DNA of 64,000 nt. It comes from Pilaira anomala (Eukaryota; Mucoromycota; Mucoromycetes; Mucorales; Mucoraceae). Shown here in pieces: positions 33,858 through 46,419 of the stretch (position 1 is its first letter; every line of letters starts with the position of its first letter). A program made the translations under genes and the position numbers. Below the pieces are notes generated by a model that ran no database searches, was not told where the DNA came from, and saw only the letters and a program-made list of their open reading frames with translations. The stretch lies in assembly GCA_025716855.1 (NCBI GenBank), contig JAIXMQ010000051.1:1-64000 (forward strand), given 5' to 3'.

Positions 33858-36737
33858 TTAACATTCACCACTACTTTCAGTGAATGAACAGTTACCAAAG
33901 GCAGCAGCACTCTCTTCAGTATCTCTTACACATCGGAAACCAATAGTAGCACTACGATCGATTGAAGGAGCCATCAACATGTACTTACCATGTTGATCAT
34001 TACGATAAGCTTGAGGGAAATATTGTTCACTGTTCTTAGCTTGGAAATAAGATCCACCACGAATAATAGCTGCTCGACTATGTTCATCACGATAGACATC
34101 TGTCCATTGCCATACATTACCTACTAAATCATAGACTCCAAGACAAGAGCGACCACTAGGGTATGCATCGACATCTGCAGGAGGATGATCGGGATAAAGT
34201 CTTTCACGACCTGTATAGACTTCAGGCACATTCGATTCATCCCATTCGTTACCCCAAGGATAAGTACGGTATTCAGTACCACCTTGTGCTACATATTGCC
34301 ATTCCCATTCATGAGGAAGACTATAAGACATGATAAGAAATAAGTTTATATATAAATATGGATTATTTACCGTTTACCAGCCCATTTGGCGTAAGCTCTA
34401 GCATCTTCAATGGAAACATGGGTTACAGGCTTGTTGGCACGAGAAGCAGGATAACAACCACCAATCCAATGCTTCAAGAAGTTGGTAGCATCTGCAGGCT
34501 TATAATTTGTTTCATCCATGAATTTCTTGAATTGAGCTTCAGTTACATTATAAGCATCAATATAGAATGTATTAATCTTCATGTGGTAACTAGAATGGTT
34601 ACGAGTAGGTTGATGTTCCCAAGGATACTTAACATCAACGCTATTATATATATAAAAAAAAAAAGGTTGTTAATAAATAGGTATAAACACATTGGAATTA
34701 TTATTATTTACCCAGAGTATTCAGCAGATCCCTTAGGATGAGAAGATAATCCACGTACACGGAAATTGAAATGATCTCCTTCAATACGGATCATACCACA
34801 AAGGTTTTCAGTATTTGTCTTGGTGACAGTGATTTCATCCAAATCTTGCCAGAGGATAGCACTACAGAGAGGATACTTATAAAGAGGTGTCTTGGATCGA
34901 TAATGCATTGTCTTTAAGAATTGATCGAAACCGTTAGGTAATTCAGAGACATCACACGTAGCAAAGATACAACCATAACCATGAGGTTCAATATCAAAGC
35001 TCAAAGTAGCAAGACCGTCTACAATATTAGTAGGTGTAATCTCTTGTCCACGCCAGATATCATAGTATTGAATACCAATATGATAGTTTACAACAATTTG
35101 ATGACCCGTGACATGAGCAGGACCACGGTTAACAAAAGTCCAAACGATTTGTTCATCTGTCGTACGACTAGGGAACTTACTAGCGAATACAGTCTCCCAA
35201 CGTACACAAGGACAATGAGGCTCCCATTCAGCAGAGGTAAAGAAATCAGGACCAAATAATCGAAGAATAGCACTCGTACGACGAATGGCTTCTGCATCAC
35301 GAGGTGCTAATTGATTCCATGTACCAAAGATATTTTCCCACATTTCAATACCCAAACCTACATTATAATAAATATTTGTTCATTTTTTTTTTTGCTGTTT
35401 TATTTATTTATTATTTATACTATTTTCTCTTACCATTGAAAAATGCATGCTGAATCATTGCAGTTTTGTTTCTGGACCACTTATCTGAAGCATGTGTCAT
35501 ATGTCTTGGTTCCACAAACTTTCTTGAAGCAACAGTAGGAATACGCCTAGAAAAGGATGTAAGTAAACAAAAAGTAAGGCGTAAAAAAAAAAAAAAAAAA
35601 AATTGTTTATACTTTACACATTCGAATCATACTTGGCCATATCCATCGTGTTCCATTGCATGACATGACAATCATCTAAAGCAGGACCCATACTGATTTC
35701 ACTGTTGGCTTGAGATTGATAGACTAAAGGATGACCAATAGCAAGAGAATTCATCCAATAATCTTGAGTAAAGTAAGAAACATCGCTTACCATACCATCA
35801 ATATTGTACTCCTCTATAATAAATCTATTTAGTACTTGTGTGTATATATATATATATATATTTTACTTACTAAAGAGTCTAGGTAAGATGTAACTCCACT
35901 GAGCTTGAGGATCACGCTATTTTAAGTAATAATTGAGTATTAAAGAAAAAAAAAAAAAACGAACGAATGGTGAAAACTTACAGTTCCGTTATCTGAGCTA
36001 AGAATAGGGAATAAGACCTTGACTTTTCTGGCATGAAAGTCTTCAACTAAAGAACGAATACCCAAGGTACCTAAAAATGGAATTGCAATAAAAAGTCAGC
36101 CAAAAAAAAAAAAAGAAAAGAAATAGATAAACTTTGTTTTTGTTTACCTCCAGGGAGACAACGAAAGATATCTTCAGAGTTACGACTATCACAGCCCATA
36201 TTGGGAAAGTTGGGCCAAACCTAATGTGAGTACAAATAGAAATGCACAGTGAATACAAGGTTTTTTTTTTTATTTTTTTTATTGGTCTTACAACAATTGA
36301 ATCAATAGTTCCGATACGTTCTTCCGTGTCTAAAAAAAAAAAAAAAAAAAATGTTGTTATAATAAATGGAATTACATGTAATTCCTTTATTTACCTTTCA
36401 AGAACTTATCCACAGTATACTTGTTAGTTTCAGGATCATAGAGGAAGAGATCATTTGCCATGACATGCGTTTGAACGTAAGTAGTTTGGGCCCACTGGCA
36501 ACAGATGAGAAAAGGAATTATATGTATTGATTATATATATATATATAGACTTACATGAAGGCCAGGAACATCATAAGCTGTAGTAGCATGGGTTTCCTTC
36601 TTGTTAGCTTGTTGCTCAAGACGCCATTTTCTTAAACTGATACTCCAATCCAAGTAATCACGAGGAGAAGCAGGTCCATCCACTTGATAAGGTCTGAACT
36701 TGAGTTGATAATCTTCAGAGAAAGCCTTGACAAGCAT
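33858..36737 (-). CDS. TIM-barrel hydrolase-like domain fused to FGE/SUMF1-EgtB-like domain
   Basis: Eleven exons on the minus strand: 36555-36737, 36395-36494, 36292-36329, 36148-36220, 35982-36070, 35871-35916, 35618-35813, 35434-35546, 34712-35357, 34371-34640 and 33858-34320, giving 738 residues. The N-terminal half (about 60-380) resembles glycoside-hydrolase TIM barrels, with strand-like segments such as KVKVLFPIL and YNIDGMVSDVSYF. Residues 500-720 form a formylglycine-generating-enzyme-like domain (LPHEWEWQYVAQGG, YDLVGNVWQWT, AAIIRGGSYF, IGFRCVRD). The two catalytic cysteines of human SUMF1, which follow GGSY there, are replaced (GGSYFQAKNSEQYF), so ordinary sulfatase activation is unlikely. 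It is not Egt1, because no methyltransferase or DinB region is present. No signal peptide is visible. Substrate unknown. Confidence 0.8.
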
Positions 36738-37051
36738 CTTTTTTAATAATAAATGGTTTTTTTTTATTTATTAGAATAAAGAAAAAAAGAAAAGAATCAA
36801 TTTTGTTGTCTATTTATATATACTTTTTTCGTGCCTGTACACAAATGGAGCTAAAGGAATTCATTTACCAAAAATAGTTTATTCCATCAAACACAAATAA
36901 CTAAAAGGAGATAGCTTTAAACAGGCGAAAACATTCGAAGCAAAAAAAAAAAAGATCTGTTTAAAAATGGTATCACATTTTAATTTTCTGCTTGCATCTC
37001 GGTCTGCATTTGAATATATTCTCTCCTCACTTTTGGGGGGTGGCTGTGTGT

Positions 37052-37087
<36 letters not shown>

Positions 37088-37117
37088 GCCTTTTTCTATC
37101 ATTTTCCCTTTTGTATT
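36738..37117. other. Divergent promoter region
   Basis: 380 bp between the divergent FGE-like gene and the INTS13-like gene. Contains A/T runs, including a T run of about 30 nt just before the INTS13 leader. No other gene is seen. Confidence 0.5.
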
Positions 37118-40100
37118 ATGCCTCATACGTTTATTATACTCGATGGACACCCCAATGCCTTTATACCAACACAAAGAATAGATAACACAATATCACCTAC
37201 ACGTAAAAAAAAAAAAGAGAGAGTTTCTCATACACGTGTCTCTTTATGATGTGAAACTTTAATATTTTTTTTTCAAATAGATCAACTTCCTCCTTTACCT
37301 TTATGGGCATGTATGGTACAAGGTACAATTGAATTCTGTCGTGTTGCTTGGGATATTGAACAATCCAAAAAGAATACAGTAAAGCTTATTATTATTATTA
37401 TATATTTTTAAAAAAGAAAACATGTATTTATTTATTATATTATAGATCAATGTTATGGTAGCAGGAGGATCAGCAGTTTGCTTAAACAATTCATCGCAAC
37501 AAAGCATACGTATCTTACAACAACAGTTTCCACTTGTTCAACCAAGACAAGCATATACACACGATAGGTTACAACCTACAATTGAATTAGCACTTTCTAA
37601 ATATCTTGAAGAAGTTACAGAAACAGATATTTTAAAAAGGTGTCGTATTGTACTTGTCACATTAGCCAAACAACCCAACGAGAAATCATTCGAGTAAGTG
37701 AATCACGTGTGTACATAAAAAGAAAGAGAGAAAGAGAGAGAGAGAGAGAGAGAATGTTAATACATGTATATAAAAGATTTCGTAATAATCCCGAGGATCC
37801 AATTCGTGATATTCGATCCATGTTGTACGAATCTCTTCAAAAGATGAATAAGAACCATAAGATCAACCATGTCCAAGTAGATATTTTGAGATTATTACCT
37901 TACGATAGTACTACAGCGAAATTACCCAACAAGATCACTTCTAAACAAATCTCTACGGATTTAACCATGTCAGTCTATAGTATTCCAAACGGAAAAGATG
38001 ATTTAAAGTACGCTATGCGACATCTCTCTCAACTTTATTATAATATCAATCTTTTACATATCTCGAATATACCCATGAAATCTGCTGAAAATACTCAATC
38101 GACTCAAACTGTGACCTTGTATTACCAGGCAAATGGTAAACACTTGATCAATCAACAAGAACCTCTTTTGAATTCCTTTATTCATGATCCAAAGTATTTA
38201 AAGTATAGAGAATTGAGATTGGTATATGCTAAACGCAGTAAACGTGCCCTTCCAGGTAAAAAAAAAATTGTAACTTGCTAGTTTGTGTGTGTGTGTGTGT
38301 GTGTTTTTTTTTGTTTGTTAAAAAAAAACTTTATTTGGTTGCATGTTGATATATTAGAATCTGAATGGTGTACATGTATGCATAGCATATCACCAATAAA
38401 AGTAAGTCTATTATTTATTGTATTCATCTAAATACTGATATATTTTCTATAAAGTTACATGACTTGGCCACAGAAGTTTATTTAGGCATGACATTTAAAG
38501 GTAAAAAGGAATCTTCTATATATTAAAGGGGGGGGAGGGGGTGTTTTTTTTTAACTTTTTCAGTATATAGGTAGTATTTCTTATCTTGTGACACATGAAA
38601 CATCTCTTTCCTATACACACATTTTAATGGCTCAAGATAGTAAGTGATATTGTTTACATTCAAAAAAAAAAAAAAAACTTTATTTAACAACAAAAAAAGG
38701 TGGCATATTTTTACATTGTTTGAATAGCCAACTTCAATCCCAATTCAGTGAATGCGAACACAGCAGTATTGGATTAGTGGGTACAAGTACTACTTATGAA
38801 CCCAAAACACGAGAGATGATGGATACTTTAATTCGACCCAACCTCTTTGAAACAGTTCATACGTTCCTTTCAGATCCACATCAAAGCCGAACGATCCCAT
38901 TAAACCCTTTTCGTTTCTCTCATCATTTACCTATCATGACCTTAAACGAAAAAGGTTTATGCACCTCGCCCTGGATTGAGAAATCAACTCGATGGCGTAC
39001 TTGCTTCCGAGACTGCGAAGGAACCGATAAATTTCCAATCACTGCAGACACACATCGCCCTATTGCAGATCTTGCAATAGACGTGTTAAATGGAAATCCT
39101 TCGAGTTCCGGGTACGGGATTGCGTTTGGTTTAATGCATGATTTATTAGAACAGTTACAAGACGTGCTTTTGAAACAAGCCATTGCTCAAAAGGATATTT
39201 TGAATACTGAGAATTTAATCAACTTGATCGTATCTCAGTTAGTGAATGGTGTCACTGGTAAAAGTCAAAAAATGTTTATCAAAGGTATTACAAAGGAAGA
39301 TGCAAAAGTTCTTTCGAAAAAGTTGATGGTTGGTCTTTATCTTGTTGGAAAAAGATTTATGAAAGACTCTGAAATCCATGAGCAGGTAAACTTTTTTATA
39401 TTCTCTCTTTTCTCTCTCTCTCTCTCTCTCTCATTATTTTACTAATATACAATAAATAGTTGTGTAAATACTTGCTTCATACTATAGACACAAACTCAGA
39501 ATTATCATCATCATCAACAACAACAACAATAACAACAACAAAAGATGAAAAGGAACCAATCAAGTCAGAAGAAGCTCTAGATAATGTTTGGGGTCAAGTG
39601 AACCGATACGAAAACATGTCACTACGAGAAAAGGAAGATGCAGCACAAGGTTATTTACCTGATTTTAAATCTGAGGAACATACTACTGCTGCTGCTGCCT
39701 TTTCAGGTCAATTACCTCCCATGATCCCAAAAGTCAATCCAAACTTTAAATCACGTCGTAGCAACAACAACAACAACAATCCTCAGCAGCAGCAGCAACA
39801 ACAACAAACGTCACAACCAAATTACAATCGAAACAATCGATACAATCCACCACCACCACCATCATCATCTACTCACAAGTATCCAGATCCTGCTTCTGCA
39901 GTACCTTATTTAACTTATATAGCTCCTACTCTAGAAGAAAAAGCATTAGAGGAAAGACAAGAGGAAGAAGCATTAGGGAATCGAGGAAACTTATTATGGC
40001 TTTATTGGATGAATGATAAAGTTAAAAAGAGAGGAAATAATGAAGAAGGTGATTTAAGTAGTGGCACTGAATTAGTCTATAAAAATCATCAATGGAAACG

Positions 40101-40161
40101 TATCAAAAAGGAATTTTTAGGTCGTACTGCTCAACCTGGTGAAAAGGGTGAAACTATTTAA
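37118..40161 (+). CDS. INTS13: Integrator complex subunit 13 / Asunder homologue
   Basis: Nine exons, 37118-37202, 37281-37378, 37446-37693, 37777-38255, 38358-38401, 38455-38500, 38571-38639, 38700-39385 and 39460-40161, give 818 residues. Resemblance to animal Asunder/INTS13 is collinear: an N-terminal VWA-like strand (TFIILDG), LWACMVQGTIEFCRVAWDI (human has LWTC...MEYCRIMYDI), the NIPMK segment before a VTLYY stretch, the EWCTCMHSISPI block, and GIFLHCLNS (human GEIFLHVLSS). The C-terminal 233 residues are low complexity (Asn, Gln, Pro runs) up to LLWLYWMNDKVKKR at 763, which lines up with the LLSLWSNRI segment of the human cleavage-module-binding tail. In animals INTS13 works with INTS10/14 in Integrator, which processes snRNA and terminates paused Pol II. 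Recognised by eye; an alignment would settle it. Confidence 0.8.
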
Positions 40162-40690
40162 AATTAAAATAAAAAATTAACACAACAACAACACCACATT
40201 TCTTTTTTTTTTTTTTCATGACGTCAAAATGGAGTATTTCTGAAGAAGAGAGGACGTAAAGACTTGGAAAGTGACGTAAGAGTTAGAGCTGTTGTTGTTG
40301 CTGCGTGTGCGTGTGTGAGTGTGTGAGTGTGAGAGAGTTTTCGTATCAGCTGGTTACTCATCTTTTCATTGATGCTCCGATGTTAAAGTAAGAATTGAGA
40401 TAAAAGAAAAAAACTCCCGTATAAAACTTGATAAAAGGAAAATATGTTACGACTGGTACAGTAAAGAGTTTTATAAATTTAAAAAAAAAAAAAGAGTTTT
40501 ATACAAGACAGGTACAATAAATCTATTGTTTTAAGAAAAAAAATCCTTTTTTATATAAGGAGACTATTCCGTTTTTTGACCACCGGAGAAAGAAAGAATA
40601 ACCGGGAAAAGGGAAATAAAAAGAGATCCTTTTTTTTTCTTCTTTTTTACTTTTTCCTTCTCTTTATAACTCTCTCTTAAAAAAAAAGTC
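40162..40690. promoter_or_regulatory. Carboxypeptidase Y promoter region with CRE-type sites
   Basis: The spacer holds the perfect CRE palindrome TGACGTCA at 40219-40226 and the near match TGACGTAA at 40272-40279, the core bound by ATF/CREB bZIP factors. A GTGTGAGT run follows. The CPY leader is Lys-codon-like and A-rich just before the ATG. Site use is inferred. Confidence 0.45.
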
Positions 40691-42438
40691 ATGCCAACAT
40701 TATTTTCACTTGCCAAGGTAGCCATAGTTGCATCTTGTGTATTTGGTTTAACATATGCAGAACCTGCCATGTTTAACCAACAAGAAGCCATCATGGATTT
40801 TGGAAAAGAAGCTTGGACTGGTGCACAACACGTATTCCAAGACTCGGCCGAGAAAATTCAATCGGCTGCTGACAAGTTAAAAGATGTCTTCCATCATGGT
40901 TCCGATACCTTTACTACCTTCACTCATCCTGCCTTTTCTGAATATGCCTTAAGATATAAGAAGCCTAGTCTTTGTGATCCTGACGTGAAACAAGTAAAAA
41001 ATTAACTAAATCATTATCAATCAAAACATGGAACTAACCCTTTTTTTTTTATTTTTTCAATAGATTTCTGGTTATTTAGATGTAGGTCATGATAAACACT
41101 TTTTCTTTTGGTTCTTTGAATCAAGACATAAACCATCCAAGGATCCCGTTGTACTTTGGTTAAATGGTGGACCGGGTTGTTCTTCCTTGACTGGTCTCTT
41201 CATGGAACTTGGGTAACTAAGAGAAAAAGAGAGAGAAGACAGTACATATAAACTAACTTATCAATCCAATAATAGTCCTTGTACAGTCAATGAAGAAGGT
41301 TCTGATACAGTCATTAACAAGTACTCTTGGAACGAAAAAGCCAATGTCATCTTTTTAGATCAACCTTTAAATGTTGGTTACTCTTATGGTAGTGGTGGTG
41401 CTTCCAACACTGACGCTGCTGCAAAAGACGTTTATGCTTTCCTTCAACTCTTCTTTAAAGAGTTTCCTAAATATTCCGACCTTGATTTCCATATTTCGGG
41501 TGAATCTTATGCAGTAAGCTCTTTTTTATTATTATTATTATTTAAACATCCGAAATACTTACTTTAAATAGGGCCATTATATTCCTGCTATTGCAGGTGT
41601 CATTAACCGTAACAACCAAGGAAAATTCAACTCTTTAGAACTCTTGAAGAAAAAACATACTTTAGCTGACGTCAACTTGAAGAGTGTTTTGATCGGTAAT
41701 GGATTAACTGATCCATTGATTCAATACAAGTATTATTCCAAGATGGCCTGTGAGAACTCATATGGTCCTGTCTTGGATGAAGCCACTTGTGCCAACATGG
41801 ATGCTCAATTCCCTGCATGTGAAAGATTAATTCAAAACTGTTATGATAGCCAAAACGTATTCTCTTGTCTTCCTGCTGCCATGAAATGTAACAAAGATCA
41901 AATCTCTCCTTATCAACAAACTGGTATGAACCCATACGACGTCAGAGAGAAATGTAAAGGTGGTAACCTCTGTTATGAAATCCTCAATAGTGTACAAAAG
42001 TATTTAAATTTACCCGAGGTCAAGGAAGAAGTGGGTGCTAATGTAGATAAATATGAATCGTGTAATATGCAAATTAACTTTCGTTTCCAAATGGCGGGTG
42101 ATTGGATGCGTCCTTACGTTAATGAAATTCCTGACTTACTTGAAGACGATATTAAGGTCTTGATCTATGCTGGTGATGCTGATTATATTTGCAACTGGAT
42201 GGGTAATAAAGCTTGGACTCTTGAATTACCTTGGTCTGGTCAAGCTGAATTCGCTTCTTCAAATGATACTGAATGGCATTCCGATCTTCTTGGTAAACAA
42301 GCTGGTGAGCTTCGTAGAACTGAAGATGGAAGATTCGCTTTCTTGCGTGTATTCAATGCTGGTCATATGGTACCTTATGATCAACCTGAAGCTGGTCTTG
42401 ATATGTTACAACAATGGGTCCGTGGTGATCTTTATTAA
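40691..42438 (+). CDS. PRC1: Carboxypeptidase Y (vacuolar serine carboxypeptidase)
   Basis: Four exons, 40691-40993, 41064-41212, 41276-41513 and 41572-42438, give 518 residues. It removes C-terminal amino acids from peptides in the vacuole. An N-terminal signal peptide (hydrophobic core to about residue 23) is followed by a propeptide of about 65 residues. The catalytic triad is Ser228 in GESYAGHYIP, Asp434 in [12 protein letters not shown] and His495 in [11 protein letters not shown]. The substrate-carboxylate site LNGGPGCSS is intact. Multiple cysteines in the 280-350 region match the CPY disulfide pattern. Size is near that of yeast CPY (532). Peptides taken up by the PTR2-type transporter and vacuolar proteins would be plausible substrates, but nothing here links the genes. 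Confidence 0.97.
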
Positions 42439-43005
42439 ACAAGTTTCTTTCTTTTTTTTTTTAATATTTAAATAAACTTATATCACTTGTACAAAATATT
42501 ATTGGGACAAACGGATAAAAATCATTAACTAACTACTAAACCGATATTTTTTTTTTTTCCTTTTTTACTTTCCATTATGTGCTTTGGTCAATGTTTGATA
42601 TAATGGCGTCTGGGCGACGAGCCTTGTTGACATTTGTTACATGTACTTTTCTTTTAATTCATCTGTTACTTTGTTCGACCTGAAAAATATTTCACAGCAA
42701 ATCTCCTGCTATAGTTTAATAACATTTCTCTCTAAGCGAATTTCTTAACAGCAATACTAATTAGAGAGGTCTTTTGATTTCTTTCTGAACGTCTGTTTTC
42801 AATCGTTTCTATGTAACAAGTTTTAATCATTATACAATGTATCGTATTTTCGAAATGTAGTATAGAGAGATGATTATTTAAGAGTGACATATTCAAAGTA
42901 TTTTTGTGGTGTGTACTAAATGAAATTAGTTATAAAAACAGGCCATGTATCTTTTTATTTAAGCGTGTATACACATATGTAACAAGATCGCCTTTTAATA
43001 TTTAT
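42439..43005. other. Convergent spacer, no supported gene
   Basis: 567 bp of 3' flanks between carboxypeptidase Y and the MFS gene. No gene-like frame or repeat of note. Confidence 0.5.
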
Positions 43006-44522
43006 CTAATGACAGGCGCCAAACAGGGGTTTATCAGACGGAATAAAAGCCCATAAGATCATCATCGCAACAGACATGCCAATACAAACCGTTGGCATCG
43101 TGAGAATACCAAACTTACCAGCTATTTGACCAGTGATAAAAGGAAACAAAGCTGCCCCTCCTGCACCAAATCTATTAATAAAAAAAAAAAGGGGGGCGGG
43201 GGAGAAGAAAGTTAAGTCGATCTATTCACACACATTCTTATGTAAAGATACATTACGCAGACATGAAACCAATTGATGTTGCATGGAGGTTTCTAGGAAG
43301 TACTTTTGAAGCTAAAGAGATGGTAGTAGGGAACATAGGTCCTAATAATAAACCCAGTGTAATAAAAGCTGTAAAAAAAAAAAAAGTAAAAATAAGTCTT
43401 GTTTTTTATATGTCACTTTTTTTTTTTTTTTTTTTTACCTATGGAATCTATAACAAGATCAGTGGAAACGAGCATAATAATCAATCCAGCAATGATTAAG
43501 ATAGTAAATAAAGTTATCATCAACTTTTCACCAAATCTACTACAAAAGTAACCCAACAAAATACGACCTAAAGCCAATCCACCCCAATATCCTGATACAA
43601 CCTGAAGCATCGTTTCAGGTTCACCTAATCTACCTTCTGTCAACCAAGTAAATCCCCAACCTCCTATGGTGACTTCAACGCCGACATAAATTAAGATATA
43701 AGCAGCACCTATCAATGTAAAGCGATTAAAGATAGCCAATTTAGCCAGCACACTATGATCCCGTTTAATAAGATGACTGGCTTCTACTGGTTCATTATGT
43801 GAATCAAAGTTGATATGAAAAAAGCCAATTGTGATTACAAAAAGATTAATAATAGATACGCCGATCAAAAACTTGTACATGCCCATCCAAGGGTAATCAT
43901 GAATAAATAGATAAGCAGAGACTTTGGGACTGATAAATGCTCCCACTCCATATAAGGCTAGATTAAAGACACAAACATAAACAAAAATTAGTATTTTAGG
44001 TTGAAACCCGAAAAAAAAATATATATATATATATTGATGAGTTCATTTACCATGAAGGATATTTAACATTACTGTTGCAAGAGGAACATTGGCTACATAT
44101 ACATTTACAGCTGCGTTCAATAAAGAGATACCAGCACCTACAAAAGGCATGGTACATGCAACTACGGTAAAGGATAGGCCCAAAGAAATAATCGTGTAAG
44201 CAATCAAGACCGTGACGGAACCAAGGTATAAAGTCTTTAATTGACCTATGTGATGCACAATATAACCGTTGAATGCAGCACTAACAAAAAACCCAAATGC
44301 AGCACAAAGGAACAAAATGGAAATCGTTTCGTTGGAAATATCATAATATAATTTCATTTGAGGAATAATTGTACCTAAACAACCGTCATTTAACCCGGAT
44401 ACCATCACAAGAAAAAATGAAGCTAGTAAAGGTCTCCACTGTCCATTTAAATCACTTAAAGTCTCAACCCTTTTGACGTTAGTTAATAACGGCGCATTTT
44501 CCTCGTTGTCTTGGTTTGACAT
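43006..44522 (-). CDS. Major facilitator superfamily transporter, Bsc6/FucP-like
   Basis: Four exons on the minus strand, 44051-44522, 43439-43957, 43257-43368 and 43006-43171, give 422 residues with twelve predicted helices. The acidic N-terminus carries a dileucine-type ENAPLLTN, often seen in vacuolar or endosomal proteins. MFS features include SGLNDGCLGTIIPQ in helix 1, a WGGLALGRILLGY segment after helix 7 and FGAGGAALFPFITGQIAGKFG near the end. This arrangement resembles fungal Bsc6-type and FucP-type carriers. Substrate unknown. The last two exons are short and were found by extending the frame through GT-AG sites. Without them the protein would lack helices 10-12. Confidence 0.85.
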
Positions 44523-46005
44523 AATTCTATTTTTTCACCTGAGTAAAAAAAAAAAGCAAAAAAAAAAACATGTATTTTTTTTTTTACAAAAAATATAAAC
44601 ATTAGCTCAATAATAAATAGGTCCGCCACATTATAGGAGGATGCAGCCTATTTTTAATTGGCTTGGATACTATTTTCTGTCCTGATTTAAAAATGAATGT
44701 TGCACATCCATGATAGAAATATTAGCATTTATCCGAAAGGAAACTGGTAGATAAGGTCAACATATCTCACGCATCATGTAAGCATCTTGTTTCAAGTTAG
44801 TAAAGTCATTGTTTATTTAAGAGAGTGAACATCATGGGTTTTTTCTTCTTCTTCGTAGCTATTCATTAGCGTTCTAATCCCATTTTTTTTTAAAAACTGT
44901 CAATAAGAGAAAAAATAAAAAATGGGATACTTGGATAGACTCACTATTGTTATGGATTCATTCAAAAATTACATATGTAAAACTATCGAACATCGATATT
45001 CAAAATATCTCAAGGAGAAATCAATACCATTAATTCTTTAAATAGTTTGTCTATATAACGTAATGCTGCCTTTTTCTAAGTAAATACGCTAGATTTAATC
45101 ATTAACCCGGTTCGACTCATTTACAGCAATGTTTAAAATTCTAGAAAGCGACCAAGTCTATACCAAAATTCAGAGGCTAACAATATTAAGGAGTCATCAT
45201 GGTAACAGAATATTACGCCACCAATAAGACAAAGCTAAAAGAAGATTGTTGTGTGTATTCAATCCAACCAAATGATATATCAACCAGGAGAAGAAGAAAA
45301 ATAATAATGAAATGGAATTAACTATTCCCTTATAACTTTTTTTTTGTCAAAATATGTAACGCCCATATATATATTTTTTTATGTTGATCCGTATAGAATG
45401 AATAGAGAGAGATGCTTTTAAAAAATACAGGTAAATAAAGTAGTATAGGATCACGCCAAAGGCTCTGCTAATTATTGCTATGTATTAAGCATTGCTTCGT
45501 GTAATACGTAGTTTATCAAATAAACTCTCTCTCTCAGAGCCATGATGAAAAAAGTTTGTTCATATACTAGATTTAATTTTTGAATTGAAACTTAATGAAG
45601 GAATAAATAGGCACGTATTACATTTATTGTATCGGTGATCCATAGTAAAAGCGTAGATCTTAAACTCATACAACTTAATTCCAACTATTCAACTTGAAAA
45701 CAAAGGTCGATCATCACCCGCCCGGAGCCAAAAAGATAGATGCTGATTTGTCAAGCTCAGTTTCGGCCCTGAATGATAGTTCTCAGGAACCGCGCAATAT
45801 GTATCACCAACAACAAATCACATACATACAAGAACTTACATTTAACGAGGCTGATAATGTATTTTTGCTTTCAAAAAAAAAAAACAGATAATGCTGAACT
45901 GCTTTTTTTCTCTTTACTCTGTACGACACGAAATAAAAGTTTGTCAGTTTTAAAAAGCGGTACTGAATACTCCGCCTACTTTCGTTTTGCTTTCCTTCTT
46001 TCCCT

Positions 46006-46037
<32 letters not shown>

Positions 46038-46100
46038 TAACATTCACAGGACAAACAAAAAATAAAATAAAGAAAAAATAAGAAAAAAGAAACAGAAATT
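44523..46100. other. Divergent spacer with one coding-like fragment
   Basis: About 1.6 kb between the divergent MFS and MKT1 genes. A plus-strand frame at 45694-45891 has balanced composition over about 60 codons (contains SSSVSALNDSSQEPRN and QELTFNEADN) and then runs into an A-rich tract. I cannot link it to other exons. The sequence at 45109 onward, GGTTCGACTCA, matches a Pol III B box, but no A box or cloverleaf is present upstream. Confidence 0.4.
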
Positions 46101-46383
46101 ATGCCTATTCGCCACTTCGATAGTAAAGTATATATAAGAAACAAAAACAAAAACAAAAAAAAAAGAAATAAAGAATAGTCTGTTTATATTCCTTTTTATA
46201 GTATTTACAGCGGAGCGTCGCTTGATTCAAACATCTGCAGTTTCTCAATTAAAAGAAACTAGGTTAGGAATCGATGGAAACTATTGGTTACGTAAAGTAG
46301 TTGCAAAAGAGAATGCAGTTACAGCTATGGGAGGGTTACCACTTCGACTTGAGGAAACTATTGAAAGAGAATTAGAAGGATAC

Positions 46384-46419
<36 letters not shown>

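Noticed and set aside
33858..34640. Genuine sulfatase-activating formylglycine-generating enzyme
   Set aside because: The catalytic cysteine pair after GGSY is absent, and the protein lacks a secretory signal.
33858..36737. Ergothioneine synthase Egt1
   Set aside because: Egt1 joins an FGE-like domain to a methyltransferase and a DinB region; here the N-terminus is barrel-like without those motifs.
45100..45125. GGTTCGACTCA, a good Pol III B-box match
   Set aside because: No A box, acceptor stem or anticodon arm is found upstream, so no tRNA can be drawn.
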